Assembly (NCBI GenBank): GCA_037577475.1
Contig: CM075197.1
Coordinates: forward strand, 10,278,018-10,342,017
Direction: 5' to 3'
Origin: Chaunax sp. Z400
Taxonomy: Eukaryota; Chordata; Actinopteri; Lophiiformes; Chaunacidae
DNA: 64,000 bases
The notes under the pieces are model-generated. The model worked only from the letters and a program-made list of their open reading frames with translations. It was not told the DNA's origin and did no database searches. The position numbers were made by a program, and so were the translations under genes. Of this stretch, positions 13,001-24,400 are shown in pieces. Every line of letters starts with the position of its first letter. Position 1 is the first letter of the stretch.

Positions 13001-14280
13001 GTTCAAATTAAAAAATGGTTGAAATAGTCATGTAAAAGTAATGAATATGACACCAGCCTCTGCCGCTCAACGTGATAATGGTGTGAATACAGACTTGATC
13101 AAACCAACCTAAACGCTGGTAATTCAATTGCCTGAATATGATAAAGAAATATCCACTTTTGACCAGATTTATAGAGTTAAATGGCAACCAGTGTAAAATC
13201 CTTTTAAATGACTAAATTAATGTATTATACACGATTATACACTGTATTAATCCACTGATGTACAGCAAAATCATAGAGACAGAAAAGATGAGGGGAAAAA
13301 AGAATCAAACCTACCTGAGATCTCCAACATAATGCGTTTGCCAAGCCAGTCTAACAGGGTTGGAGCTGAGCATGTGGACCCAACTTGCTCTGCTAGAGAT
13401 GCTCTGAGCTGTTTCAAAAGCTGAGTTCCCCTTGCCCAGAATAAGAACAGCCTGGTTCTTGTAGTCGTCAGGATTAGTGGAGATGGACTCATAGCCTTCG
13501 ACCAGGTCGGAACCCATGAACTCCACCTTCTGAGGAACCCACAACCCAGTGGCAACCAGGAGGACACTGACAGAGAAACGGCAGGAGAATAACAGTGACT
13601 CGCCCGCAATCTAGACAAATGGGACATTTTCATCTCCGATTCATGAGGCGAAGTAACCTGCATCTGTAGTCCGACGCGTGCTGATCGGTGAGGATGTAGG
13701 TGATCCCAGTGGCTGACTGCACTGCCCTGACCCTACCGATGTCCACGCCATACCGGACCTTCAGGCCGAGCTCCTTCACATACATGGACAGATAGAGCGG
13801 GAGGGCGTCAGCTGGCGGGAAAAACTCAGTGCTCACTTTCTTGAACAGGAGGTCGGGTTTATCGCTCAGCAGCGAGTTCCAATCGTGGCGCATGTTGAAC
13901 TCTCGGTTCTGCCTCCCTGTGTGGATCTTGTTGATGCTGATGAGCTTCCTGTGCCTGGGGTACCTTGACAAACAAAAGCAGAGATGACACGTGTCAAAGA
14001 AGAAAACACACAATCAATTCTTGTCTCCTGTGTATCATATCAGACGCTTTCACAAACGTGCCTACTTGTTAAAGAAGCTGCCCGGTCCTGAGTTCCTCTC
14101 TAAGATGATGTAGTCTCTTTTGGCCTTGGAGAGGAAATATCCCATCTGCAGTCCTGAAGGCCCAGCTCCAAGCACACAGTAATCATAGTGACGGGTGTCA
14201 TTGTGGCGGCAGTTATCAAAGGAGCACTCAGCACAGCCGATCAAGACAAAAAGGATGAAACAAGGACGGCTCAAAACCAT
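6344..14280 (-). CDS. foxred2: FAD-dependent oxidoreductase domain-containing protein 2 (FOXRED2/ERFAD)
   Basis: Nine coding exons: 14280-14066, 13963-13658, 13566-13315, 11463-11158, 10369-10203, 9793-9628, 8987-8758, 7461-7291, 6561-6344. They sum to 2031 nt (676 aa plus stop); all phases close. The start was chosen because it opens a good signal peptide (MVLSRPCFILFVLIGCAEC). The FAD-binding Rossmann motif VLGAGPSG is at about residues 36-43 and a second nucleotide-binding motif (VLILGKGNSAFETA) at about 214-227. Family blocks VEGYES, THYVGDLR, LDTYQLKSLDG, GLFVLGTAAHSRDYR and SAGGFIHGFRYT follow in order. In mammals the protein is an ER-lumenal flavoprotein implicated in ER-associated degradation. 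The last exon ends in LAPLYHQD, so no KDEL/KEEL-type retention tail is visible. The exon 7 acceptor is AAG. Introns hold two LINE fragments and several repeats. The gene is on the same strand as ankrd54. Confidence 0.96.
6880..7215. repeat. Dispersed repeat shared with the 30060-30240 region
   Basis: The sequence around GTGCTGATGTGGATAGA (about 6930-6950) and CATGACGGGGGATAAT (about 7168-7183) recurs with small changes in gcat intron 8, where the two blocks appear in the opposite order. The copies lie in introns of different genes, so this is a dispersed element. Family not identified. Confidence 0.55.
8380..8705. repeat. Probable teleost dispersed repeat in foxred2 intron 7
   Basis: Stretches such as GACCTTTGGATATGAAATGT and the TTTGAAGAAGCTTCAAAG block followed by a GTGATATCACGATTACAGAC-like end resemble a repeat that is frequent in fish genomes. 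This rests on recognition only, with no alignment made. Confidence 0.4.
9981..10140 (+). repeat. (TAA)n microsatellite plus teleost repeat
   Basis: About 39 bp of TAA units (9981-10019) lead directly into a block reading CTTTATTTATATGGCACTTT and a TTACAAAGTGCTTCACAA block. The same arrangement recurs at 21525-21600 in the last mcm5 intron. This is a recognisable dispersed fish repeat, in foxred2 intron 5. Confidence 0.75.
10430..11046 (+). mobile_element. LINE 3' end (degenerate reverse-transcriptase-type ORF C-terminus)
   Basis: On the plus strand, antisense to foxred2, broken frames give peptides typical of the C-terminal part of fish LINE ORF2: IKRAIRIAHNVGYHKHKNTC, then an NLRGELILKNNHCVRTTARN-like block, then VTLWNGLDVELKQTTKRNQC. 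The segment ends with an A-rich AAAATAAATAAATG tail at about 11031-11044. Frameshifts and stops show that the copy is dead and 5'-truncated. It sits in foxred2 intron 4. The exact clade (L2/CR1/Rex-like) cannot be settled by eye. Confidence 0.65.
11468..11489. repeat. (AAC)n microsatellite at a foxred2 acceptor
   Basis: About seven AAC units lie directly against foxred2 exon 4 (its 5' edge is 11463). Read on the minus strand they supply the intron's pyrimidine tract as repeated GTT ending in TTTCAG. Confidence 0.85.
12312..12800 (+). mobile_element. 5'-truncated L1-type LINE with target-site duplications
   Basis: Flanking 16-bp direct repeats, AAGTAATACATGCTTG (12296-12311) and AAGTAATGCATGCTTG (12801-12816), differ at one base and bracket the insert. 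The insert begins in frame with a peptide typical of the end of L1-clade ORF2 (AAKKLVATRWKPP, then YLELSTARVHEAKES) and runs to a stop at 12503-12505. It continues through a very AT-rich 3' region and an AATAAATAAATAAA stretch to a short A-run. It is in foxred2 intron 3, antisense to the gene. The truncation point lies within the last roughly 65 codons of ORF2. Confidence 0.85.
12817..13055. repeat. Degenerate tandem-like AT-rich repeat
   Basis: Loose recurrences of a unit like AGTAATGAATGGTTGAAATAG with TAGCTAAAA, seen both here and on the other side of the LINE insert (about 11640-11745 and 12260-12295). It looks like an old minisatellite interrupted by the LINE. Unit boundaries are not exact. 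Confidence 0.4.
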
Positions 14281-16900
14281 TACTGCATCTGTTGAACACG
14301 AGTCGAGATGGTAAAGGTGTGTCAGTGATGACATGACATCATGATAAATCACATAATAATAAATTAATAGCACTGGACAGAATAGATTAAACATTTCATA
14401 TCTTGCAGAACCATTACATCTCTTTGTTTTTAACATCCTGTTGCTAAAACATTTGGGACACGATTAGTCAATTAACTGACCGACAAAAAAATCAGTTGCT
14501 ATTTTCATAATTGATCAGCTGTTTCAGTCATTTCTCAAGCAAAAATGTCAAACATTTGTTCGTTTCAGCTTCTTAAACATGAGGATTTACTGCTTTTCTT
14601 GGTCATTTATGATAATAAATTAAAAGATCATGGTTTCTGGACTGTTGGTTGGACGAAAGAATCACTTTGAGATGATTGAAGTGATCGATCACGCAAAGCA
14701 TTTATATTATTGGAAATATTTTTACAATTAAAAAGTGATCGTCTCTATTGACATAATGTAAAATATTCTATTCAGGGAACCCACAGGTTAGGATTCAATT
14801 AATGTTCAGTAATGTTCATTAATGTGCATTGTCCCTGTCAAAAAAAACAATAAATTTTTAAAAAAAATAACTAAAAGAATATTCACGAACACATTAACAC
14901 ACTAACACCTAAAGGGGAGATGTGTTCTTAATCAGTATCAATATGGGATTGTTGCTCGCTGTAGTTTTGGGGGACGTCTGCAGAAGCCCTGTGATCGATA
15001 ACGAAGATCATGATTCAGCTCATCTCTGACTGAAGGCTTTTTATAAAGAAATTCAACCATATTACACTTTGTGTTAATCTGAAGTGGCCGTGCTGACAGA
15101 AGCTGAGAGCAGCACAGTGTGTACAGTCTCCTGCAGAATCGATAGATCTTCTCTTGGAAAAACCGATCTGCAGACATCCAATGAAGTACACTTTTTTTTC
15201 CATTGTGTTGTGTTTGCTATTTAAACTTGCTGTCGCAACTCTGAGCAAGAATTACAAGAAGAAATATTTCCTCCCTCAGATTGCCTCACATTGCTTCATC
15301 CCCCCAATTAGGCTCCCTTTGTTACTCATTTTCTCTGGAAACAATCCTGTATTGTATTCCTTTCTACATTTTACAGTACATTAACAGTTTATATCGACAT
15401 ATACGTATCATATGTACATATCAATGTATTTGACCTATTTCATAGTAGATTATAGTCAAATGTTTTTGTCTACCTTTAGTTTTTCATCTTTTTTGCCCTT
15501 TTTCTTTTCTACATGACAATTTCTATGTCTAACTAGAATGGCATGGATTCCTCCACTTAGGCTCAGCAGTCCTCTTTAATTCAACTGGTTGTTTCTAGGA
15601 CTGGGCGATTCATCCTTTTTGTTGCACATACTGTACCTAGAACCTGTACCTGACTGGGGAAGGTGCTAGAGGGAGTGGGGGGGGGCCTTGTCGGACTTGA
15701 TTGCTTAACCTGCAGAAGAGATCATCAGTTTCAACAAATACAAAATCAAAATCAAAAACTTGTAACCATAATTCACAGGGCGGACTACCACCAATGAAAA
15801 CATATTTTAATCTGCTGAATATGGATTTTTATTTGGATCCGCACCAAATTGCACACACTCATAGAAACCAACCCTCTAAATATGCCTGATGTTTTTCATC
15901 CAGATCCAAGTTATTCCCTGAGAAATTCAACAAAATGCTGAAAATCGATGTTTAAGACATTCGGGGGGGACCCTGGATCAATCTCCTCAACATTTAATGA
16001 TGTCTATTCTGGCCAAAACTCATCCTCCCACAAAGTTTCATAGAAAATCTGTTCAGTATTTTTTCTCAATCCAGCTGACAAACAACAAACAAACAAACAA
16101 ACAAACAAACGGGCACGGATGAAAGCTGGAGGTAAAAGCCTATTGAGTCTGTGCTACAAGGAGCAGCTGATTATGGACGGCCGTGGCAGCATTTGGGACC
16201 ATTATGGTGAAAGGGAATCCGAATTTATCCATAATAAATGACTTATTCTATCTGATACGTGACTTCGAATATACTGCTCGGCTGCGGCTTCTTTTCTTTT
16301 TAACTTTACTCCTCGCCTGTAGGTATTTACAAGATTGCGTAACAGACTAGAAGGAGGTCATCCTGTGGTCTGATGCAGAAAAATTCAGCCCCAAATTAAT
16401 ATGGCGCCGAACAAAAAGGGAAGCTAGTTCGATAACTTAGCTGCTTAAAATACAAGTTGAGGTAGAAGGAGACAGCCGGCGGAGAGGATAACCAAACCCC
16501 CGGCTCCCCATGAACTATTCAGCCGATGTTAGAGCACTCTGCTGAGGATTGGTCGGCTGCCATCGCCCGCCGAACCAGATGTGATGTAGCCATTAGCATA
16601 GTAATAAGAATGTAGACGTACGTCCACTTTACCTTTTACATCAGTAGATCCCGCGCGGGCACCATTCGCTCGTCACTACAGGTTTGTCGTCTGTGATTTA
16701 AACTGTGATGTATTTATACTCCACTCTGAACATCTACTTGGACAGCCACGCCCCACCCCTTGAAAATAGACCAATGGAGGGCTACACTTCACTTCACCGG
16801 GGATGGTGGGGTGGGGGGTGTTATTAGATAATATAATATTAATTATATCTTATTATAATATTCAAAATATACATATATATATATAGGCAGAAAAAGTAGG
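14281..16900. other. Region upstream of the foxred2 start codon
   Basis: No coding exon was found. Codons before the start at 14280 are open, but a plausible acceptor (CAACAG) lies just upstream on the minus strand, so foxred2 may have a non-coding first exon further out. The most promoter-like stretch is about 16430-16790: it is more GC- and CpG-rich than its surroundings, with a CCCGCGCGGG palindrome near 16650 and a CCAAT near 16770. Transcription start is not determined. Confidence 0.4.
15900..16115 (-). repeat. Teleost dispersed repeat (GTTTGTTT family), reverse orientation
   Basis: Read on the minus strand this has a GTTTGTTTGTTTGTTTG tract followed by TTTCTATGAAACTTTGTGGG, the same layout as the copies at 44820-45010, 50365-50470 and 62040-62230. 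It is a high-copy fish repeat, recognised by shared layout rather than by alignment. Confidence 0.6.
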
Positions 16901-17039
16901 CAGAGTAGACTTCTGGTAATGTACCTGAGGTACACTTTTATTTACCTCCTCCACCTAAGACAAACAACAACACCGACTAGACATAATTTTACATCCACTG
17001 ACAGGTGACGTGAATAGTGGGATAGATAATTTTGATGTG

Positions 17040-17530
17040 AAGTTGATGTGTTGGAAGCAGGAAAAATGGGCAAACATACGGATCTGAGTGACAAGGGCCA
17101 AATTGTGAGGGCTAGACGATCGGGTCAGTGCATCTCCAAAACAGTAGGTGTTGTTGGGTGTTCCTGGTCTGCAGTAGTTGGTACCTACCAAAAGTGGTCT
17201 AAGGAAGGACAACTGGTGAACCTGCCCTAAGGTCATGGACACCCAAAGCACTCCATATTCCCCAGATCTCAATCCGATCAAGCATCTGTGGGATGAGCTG
17301 GGCAAACAAGTCCAATCCAAGGAGGCCCTACTTCACAATTTACAGGACATAAAGGATCTGCTGCTAACCTCTGGGTGTCAGATACCACAGCCCACCTTCA
17401 GAGGTCTGGTGGAGCCTGTGCCTCACAAGGTAAGAGCTTTTTTTGGCCACAAAATGGGACCTACATACAAATATCACGCAGGTGGTTTTAAGGATATGGC
17501 TAATCAGTGTATTTGGCAAAAAACAATGTG
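17040..17530 (+). mobile_element. Internally deleted Tc1-like transposon relic
   Basis: The first open stretch (17048-17230) encodes a Tc1 N-terminal helix-turn-helix (GKHTDLSDKGQIVRARRSGQ, then a SAVVGTYQKWSKEGQLVN block). It jumps directly to the C-terminal end of the same family in another frame (17235-17531): SPDLNPIKHLWDELGKQV, then a LLLTSGCQIPQPTFRGLVE block. The catalytic core between the two is missing, so this is a non-functional deletion derivative. Terminal repeats were not confidently delimited. It lies in the foxred2-hmox1 intergenic region. Confidence 0.85.
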
Positions 17531-19456
17531 ATAAAAAATTTCATCTTTCCTATATATATATATTTTATATCTCTCTAAATTGTTTTGTTCAAGTTCAAAC
17601 AACTTTATTAATCCCACTGCAGCCAATTAATTTAGAGCAGCTTGTACACAAAATATGGACAGACAATATAGATAAATAAAATGTACAAGGGAGCTGAATA
17701 AAATCTATAAATGAAAGAGATAAAAAAAGACTTTAGGGGTTGGGGGTACAAGGTATGGTTTATGTCAGTCTTGGCTGAAAGCCAAATTAGGCAGAGGAAT
17801 ACCTGCTGAGGACAAGGACTGATAAGCATGGATTCACATTTTAATGTTTTGTTTCACCTCATTCTCATCAGCAATAACTTCCACTGTTGGACAAACAATT
17901 CTTCCCTTTGCTCATGCATCTGTATCGATACATTGTATGTCTGTATGATTAAAGTCTGTTTGTAAATGTATACAATTAAATCTCACAGAAAGACAACCAA
18001 GTGACTGAAAGAGTCTTTATTTATTTATTTATTTTGGGGGGCAGCCGGTACAGCCTGCAGACCCAGTTAAGAGGGGCAGTGACCTGGCCACCGCTGCCGG
18101 CCTGCCAACCAGAGAGCGTTGAGGATAAAGGCCGAAATACTCCGTGAAGGTTGGGCACCTCCTGAAGACCTCGTCCCGGACCGACGCATCCAGAAGAAGT
18201 AACCAGCTACAACCAGGCCCTCGCAGATTCTTTAAGCAAAAGTGAAATAGCCTAAAAACACTCCACTAGAAAAAAAGAGCAGAAAATTCAGTAAAATGTA
18301 CTTAAAAGTATCCAAAGTACTCATGATGCGGACTTTTTATTTCTACTTTTACGATTATAGCATATTACATTGCTACAAATTAATACATGTAAGTACAACT
18401 TTATTGTTGTAATGTGTACATGTGGCGACAACATCAGGTGCTTTATATACTACAGCGAGTTGTCATAGCATTACATCATGTAGGATCGTATGTTTTGCAT
18501 GAAGACTCTTAATGTGAAAAATAACTATAAGCCAAAAGACTAAAAAGTGAAATATTTTCTTTATGAGAAGTAACAGAGTAGTATAAAATAAAAGTAGCCT
18601 AGTAAAGTAAAAGTACCTCAAAATTGTACTTAACACAGTATATGAGTAGATGTAGTTTCATATTTCACTAATACACTGCAAATATTATGGCCTGTTTCAA
18701 ATGATCATAGCTACAATACCAGGTTGAATTAGAGGTACTTTCAAAAAAATTTCCTGTTTTTCCTTTAGTATTTTTCTTCTTCTCTGCTGTCTGTGTTTAG
18801 TTTTATTTGGATAAACATTCTTTCTGCTTCCCATCTTTACTTTTATCAATTTTTGGTAAACTGTCCACTTGTTATCTTTACAATATACAAATAACCATTG
18901 ATAGACAATAACATTTTCACATCTTTTCAGCCTCTGCTTTGGACTGATTATTACTCATATTCACAACATACAAAGTTAGTCAAAGAACATCAGCAAGTGG
19001 TATACATAACCAACATTTAACAGACATCATACATATAATTGCATCTGCATGCTCGGCTCTCTTCCTCTCTTTTGCCTCCTCCACTCGTGCCTCCCAAGAG
19101 AGTCTGATCTAGCGAAATCACGGACATCAGGACCACATCTGGCCTGAGTGTGGTCGCTATGATGGTGTCCAGGATCCTCAGCTGTCCTCACTGGAAATTC
19201 TTATGTTTAATCAACTTGAAATAATAAAACTTGTGTCTTCATGTTAAGCAAATTTGTTAGTTCCACTAAATTCCTACATCTTTTTTAAAATTTATTTCTT
19301 TAAAGATTTCTTCTTTAACACAGCCCTCATTTCTGCCTTGTCATGTTTTCAGATGTATCCACCACCAGTCCCACATCTGCCTTGTCATGTTAAGCCTCAG
19401 CAGTCTGGGTAATGACAGTCAGGAGTCACACTTCCCCTTTGAGCTCACCGTGGCCC
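17531..19456. other. Intergenic region upstream of hmox1
   Basis: No gene recognised. The part from about 17585 (CAACTTTATTAATCCC block) resembles a common fish repeat tail, and 18040-18240 is a short GC-rich block of unknown nature. No convincing antioxidant response element (RTGACnnnGC) was found by eye in the last 500 bp before the hmox1 TATA box. Confidence 0.4.
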
Positions 19457-19464
19457 TATAAAAG
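19457..19464 (+). promoter_or_regulatory. hmox1 TATA box
   Basis: TATAAAAG is located 178 bp upstream of the hmox1 start codon, which puts the transcription start near 19485-19490 and gives a 5' UTR of about 150 nt. A half Maf-recognition element (TGCTGAGTTA on the minus strand, 19499-19508) lies just downstream. It could relate to the Nrf2/Bach1 control known for vertebrate HMOX1 genes, but it is only a half site. Confidence 0.7.
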
Positions 19465-19641
19465 TGGCAGGACGGAGCCATGAGGCCACAGTGGACGTTA
19501 ACTCAGCAGAGGACCAACCAGCATAAAGGAGAGAAGGCTTCAGTTCATTACCGGTGTGATATTTATACATTTACACACATTGTTAGTCATATTTAATGCA
19601 TTTCTTCAAAGCAAACTGATCATCTGTCACGATCTGCAGAG

Positions 19642-20933
19642 ATGGAGACCATGAAGAGCGCCAGGAGATATGATACCGGAGACGTCGGCAGGTACTGATC
19701 GAGGTTTTTGAGCAACACTTAAAACGCACACAGCTGTATGTTTTTTCAGGATATGATTATATGCTCTAAAAGTCCCTTCTGATCTGTGTGTGATTTATCA
19801 TCTACCAGTGATTTATCGGAGCAGATTAAAGCTGCCACTAAGGACAATCATATCAGAGCTGAAAACACTCAGCTGATGCTGAGTTACCAGAAGGGACGGA
19901 TCACATTGCCACAGTACAAGGTAAAACTTTACACGCCGGCCGTCTACAGCAACACAAACTAAACACTTTTCTGTTCTATTTTTATCTCATCATGAAAAAT
20001 GTATTCTCTTTACGCCTCTGTCAGGTCCTGTTGTGTTCCCTCTATGAGATCTACAAGGTGCTAGAAGAGGAGCTGGACAGAAATTCCTCCCATCCAGCTG
20101 TTGCTCCCATATACTTCCCTCAGGAGCTCGCCCGTCTGGAGTCACTCCAAAGAGATATGGAGCACTTCTTTGGCTCTGACTGGCCTAAGAGTGTGATTGT
20201 TCCTGCAGCAACATACAGATATGAAGAGAGGCTGCGGAAGGTAAGAGGAGAGGAAGATGCTCAAGTAACATTTAGGGTGGGGGCGTGTGGTGAAGTTACA
20301 TTTTTCCACTATTTATTTATTTTTTTCCCAGATTGGCAAAGAGAGTCCAGAGCTGTTGGTGGCCCACGCCTACACTCGTTATCTTGGTGATCTATCAGGA
20401 GGTCAGGTGCTGGGGAAAATTACCCAGAAATCTCTCGGGCTGAGCAGCAAAGAGGGGCTTTTGTTTTTCGCCTTCCCCGGAGTGACCAGCCCCAACCGCT
20501 TCAAGCAGCTGTACAGGAGCAGGATGAACAACATCGAGCTGACGGAGGAGCAGAGAGCGGCGCTGCTGGACGAGGCTGCCGACGCCTTTGAGTTCAACAT
20601 CCAGGTAAGAAGGGATTCACTGTACAGACTGACAACAGGGTGTCGGTGACCAATCATAGCAATGAGAGCTGCTTGAAACGAGTAAACAGGAAGTGAATCT
20701 GCCTGAAACCGCAGCATTAGCACAACCAACTAATGTTGTTTTTTTTAAAACAACTTTTCCTCCAGGTTTTTGATGACTTGCAGAAAATGTTGAACGTCAC
20801 AGCAGGAACAGTGGACCAATCAGACGGCAGCACTGTCAGAACGTCCATGTTCCCGTCTTCACCCATCATGCAGTTCACCATGGGAGTATGTGTTGCACTG
20901 ACCACTGTCGGGATGGGACTTTATGCCCTGTAG
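19642..20933 (+). CDS. hmox1: Heme oxygenase 1
   Basis: Five exons: 19642-19691, 19809-19920, 20025-20240, 20332-20604, 20766-20933. They sum to 819 nt (272 aa plus stop) with closed phases. The enzyme cleaves heme to biliverdin, CO and iron in the ER membrane. The proximal heme ligand is His31 (ATKDNHIRAENTQLM). The heme oxygenase signature LLVAHAYTRYLGDLSGG is at residues 134-150, with the flexible distal-helix GDLSGG at 145-150. PNRFKQLYRSRMN and EFNIQVFDDLQ are also family-typical. A C-terminal hydrophobic anchor (about 251-272, ending LTTVGMGLYAL) fits tail anchoring. A second in-frame Met lies at residue 4, so the start could be three codons later. Whether this is the a or b teleost copy cannot be told from the window. 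It converges on mcm5. Confidence 0.97.
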
Positions 20934-21412
20934 GGTGTTGGGATTTGTAATCGATTAGCACTTTACTGATCACCTGATCATGTGTCCCGTCTATAAACTG
21001 TACGATCACAGCTGAAACAATGATTTTCTCAGCTTGTCATTTGTGTGAACTTTATTAAATAATCCTACTCTGTCAAAGTGGTCCTCATAACTCATGTTAT
21101 TGCTGTGTTGAATATAAAACACTTCAAGTCCTTATGACATTTCAAATACTTTAATTCTTTACACATCATGCAGACACTTGAAGACATCTTTGTGTAACAG
21201 TGATACCCTAAACATTTTTCGTTATTATAGTTTAAATTCTGATGCCTTTAATCAGACAGCTGCTGCCAGGAATCCAAATCTGACTGAATTAATCCCAGAT
21301 TTGTAGCAGTTTGCACCAGAAATTATTCCAAGATGTCCATCAGCTAATAGGAAGTGGATCAAAACTATTTACATCAACAATAACAAGGATTTGCAGCAGA
21401 GCTCCGTTCGTT
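20934..21412. other. Convergent 3' region between hmox1 and mcm5
   Basis: 479 bp shared by the 3' ends of two converging genes. ATTAAA (about 21054-21059) could serve hmox1, and the overlapping TTTATT (AATAAA on the minus strand, about 21050-21055) could serve mcm5. The two transcripts may therefore end very close together or overlap. Confidence 0.5.
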
Positions 21413-24400
21413 CTACTTGACTCTGTAGAGCACTTTCCTCTGCATGCGGTGCTGAAGCTCGCCCCTCCTCAGCATCAGCTGGAGGACTTTGTAGATGGCA
21501 TGCTCTGGATACTTCTGTAAAATAATGATAATAATAAAGTTTATTTATACAGCACTTATCAAAACAAAGCTACAAAGTACTTTACATGGTAAAACCAGAA
21601 TTTAAAAATATCTAAATCAGGCAGTAAAAAATGAAGTAAAATGGAGGGTTTCGCCAAAATCTGATTGTTTTTGTTTTGTTTGGTGTTTTGTGTTGTGAGG
21701 GTTGTGATGAATTTCGATTTAAAATAGCCGCGATCTTCTGTAAACACCCGCAAGTCTTGATTTTGAAATAAGAACTAAGAAAAAGTTGATCAAAAAAAAA
21801 AAAAGTACCTTGAGTTCAGTTTCAAGTTTCAAGTTATCTCAAAAAGTTGTCAACAGATTGTGAAAGAATTATGTGTAGCGTTGGATTTTGGGTCAAAGAA
21901 GTGAGTCGATGAAATAATAATAGGCCAAAATAAAAATACCCAGATATGGAATACTCAGATGTTCCACTGCTTTGTGCGATTGGATCCAGATCTCAGAGAT
22001 TAAAACATGTTTGCAGGGGGTCAGCATGTATTGGGTCAGTATGGTAACACAAGGATAGAGACATGACACTACCATCAATACGTGGCTGAGATGATGCAGA
22101 TTCTGAGTCCAACACATTTTATGTTTGAAAGGTAAGACATTATATCGAGGCGACAAATAGATCCAGAGCTGCCATTATGGAAAATCATTTTGTTGATGAG
22201 TCAAACTACTGATGATAAACACATGATTCCAGGACCAGAGGATTAGATGGTATTAGTTCATCTAGCCTGAGGCAGATCTGAGTAAAGTGAGATCATCATG
22301 ACATCACCGTAGTGTGTGCTAGGCCTAAATGCTTCAGAGGCTCTTTTATGAGAAAACTATTTGAATGTTCAGGTTTTAGTGACAAAGAAACGCAACAAAT
22401 TCTCATATTTAAGCTGCAACCAGCAAATGCTTGAAACACTTTTGCTTGAAAAATGACTGAAACAATTAAATGGCGACTCAATTTTCGTTAACCTATCTAT
22501 TAAATCGCCTTGGAACTAACTTTGTAAAGTTTTGGCCCTAATATGATTTTCTGACTGACCTGTTTGGTGAAGTCTTGGACGATGCTGTGCTCCGACACCT
22601 GAGAGCCGATGGCAAAGCGTCTCTTCAGCTGCTTCTCGACGCGTGAGATCATTTCCTGGTCCTCCTGAGAGGTGAAGCCCTCCACTCCTGGTCACAAAAC
22701 GTGTTTGAAGGGATGTCAAAAACATCAAGTTGCTGCACGGTTTTCTGATTTTAAACATCTTGTCTTTACACTGTATGCAATTAGGTTAAAAAGGATTTGC
22801 AAATCATTGCATTCTGTGGCCTAACTTTTTGGGGATTGGGGGGTTTTATTGCCATGATGGACAAAAACCAAAGTTAACATCAAAAAGCTTAAGATAGCAC
22901 CAGTCGCAGGCTCTACACAACAACACACCTGAAAGGCTGCCGGACAGTGCAGCGTCCAGCGTGGAGACCTGGAAGAGTCTGAGGGCCTCGTCCACCTCTT
23001 CCTCTCCAGCCACAGCCTGCAGCTTCATCTTGGCCAGGGACTCTGCGATTCGCACGACGGCCTCCAGCTGCCTGGAGAAGCAGCAACACGACGATTACTG
23101 TGAGTATCAAAACGGTGGAATACAATATAGATGTCCAACACGGATAGATGACATGAAAAATACCTGATAGTGATGGGGATGGAGGGTCTTTTGTCGGACT
23201 CCCTTTCGTGCTCTCTTGCTCCACTCCTCATCACCACGTATCTGTTTTTCAGCTTCTCCGCGGCGGCGGCAGACAGCCGAGGGCCACATTTACTGCAGGT
23301 GCACATTCAGAGCTCATTCATGTACATGTCTGCAGAGCGACTTCATTATGAGTGAAATAAATCTAGCTTTGGTGTCGCGACCGACTCACCTTCTGGCATA
23401 GGCGATGTATTTCTTGAAGGTGGCCAGTCGAATCTCACCCTCGACGCCCTCCGTCTGCGTCTGAGCGCTCAGGTGAACATTCATCACGTGACGAGCCAGC
23501 GTCTACAAACAGACAAAGTTTGAGTCGAAAAAACACTCAAATATTCGCGCTCCTGCTGCTCGATCATACAGGCTCCTCCGTACCATGTCCCTCTGCTGGT
23601 CATGATGGTCTTTGATGATGAAGATCATGTCAAATCTGGACAAGATGGTGGGCATGAAGTCGATGTTGTCCTCCCCCTTTGTGTCGTCCCAGCGACCGAA
23701 CACAGAGTTAGCTGCAGCCAGCACCGAGCAGCGAGAGTTCAGAGTGGTGGTGATGCCGGCCTGGGAGGAGTGAAGACGTTAGTTTGGCCTGCTGGCCCCT
23801 CAGCACCGCGAGGAAATCGTGTCTTAAAAAAAAGGGGTAATACCTTAGCGATGGAGATGGTCTGCTGCTCCATGGCCTCGTGAATGGCAACTCTGTCATC
23901 CTCTCTCATCTGAGCAACAAAAAGTCGTCTTTACCCCCAGGGACACAAATGAAGGTGAACATCAAAATACCCGCCGCATGAAATCTTTTTACCTTGTCAA
24001 ACTCGTCGATGCATACGACCCCGCCATCGGCCAGCACCATGGCTCCACCTTCCATGATGAAGCCCCGCGTGTTGGGGTCTCTCAACACGGAGGCAGTCAG
24101 ACCAGCTGCACTGCTGCCCTTACCTGAGGTATAAACCTGAAGGCACACAACAACGGCTCTATTTACATGCTAGCAGGACAGTTTGTGATGAAGCCTGGTT
24201 TAGGTGAATAAAAGGGAACTATACTCTATACTGAATTCAGAACTGATATCTACCCCAATAGGCGAGCATCTCTCCACAAACTTGAGCAGCTGAGACTTGG
24301 CTGTACCGGGATCTCCCAGCATCAGCAGGTTGATGTCCCCCCTACGAGTGAGGCCATCAGGCAGCCTGAAAGGACAGCGAAGCATTACGACACACGTCAG

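Noticed and set aside
14062..14436. foxred2 start upstream of 14280
   Set aside because: The frame is open to 14434-14436, but a start there would put about 50 non-conserved residues before an otherwise well-formed signal peptide; the ATG at 14280 is preferred.
22913..23306. Overlapping frames around the mcm5 exon 13-14 region
   Set aside because: They are alternative-frame and intron read-through versions of genuine mcm5 exons.
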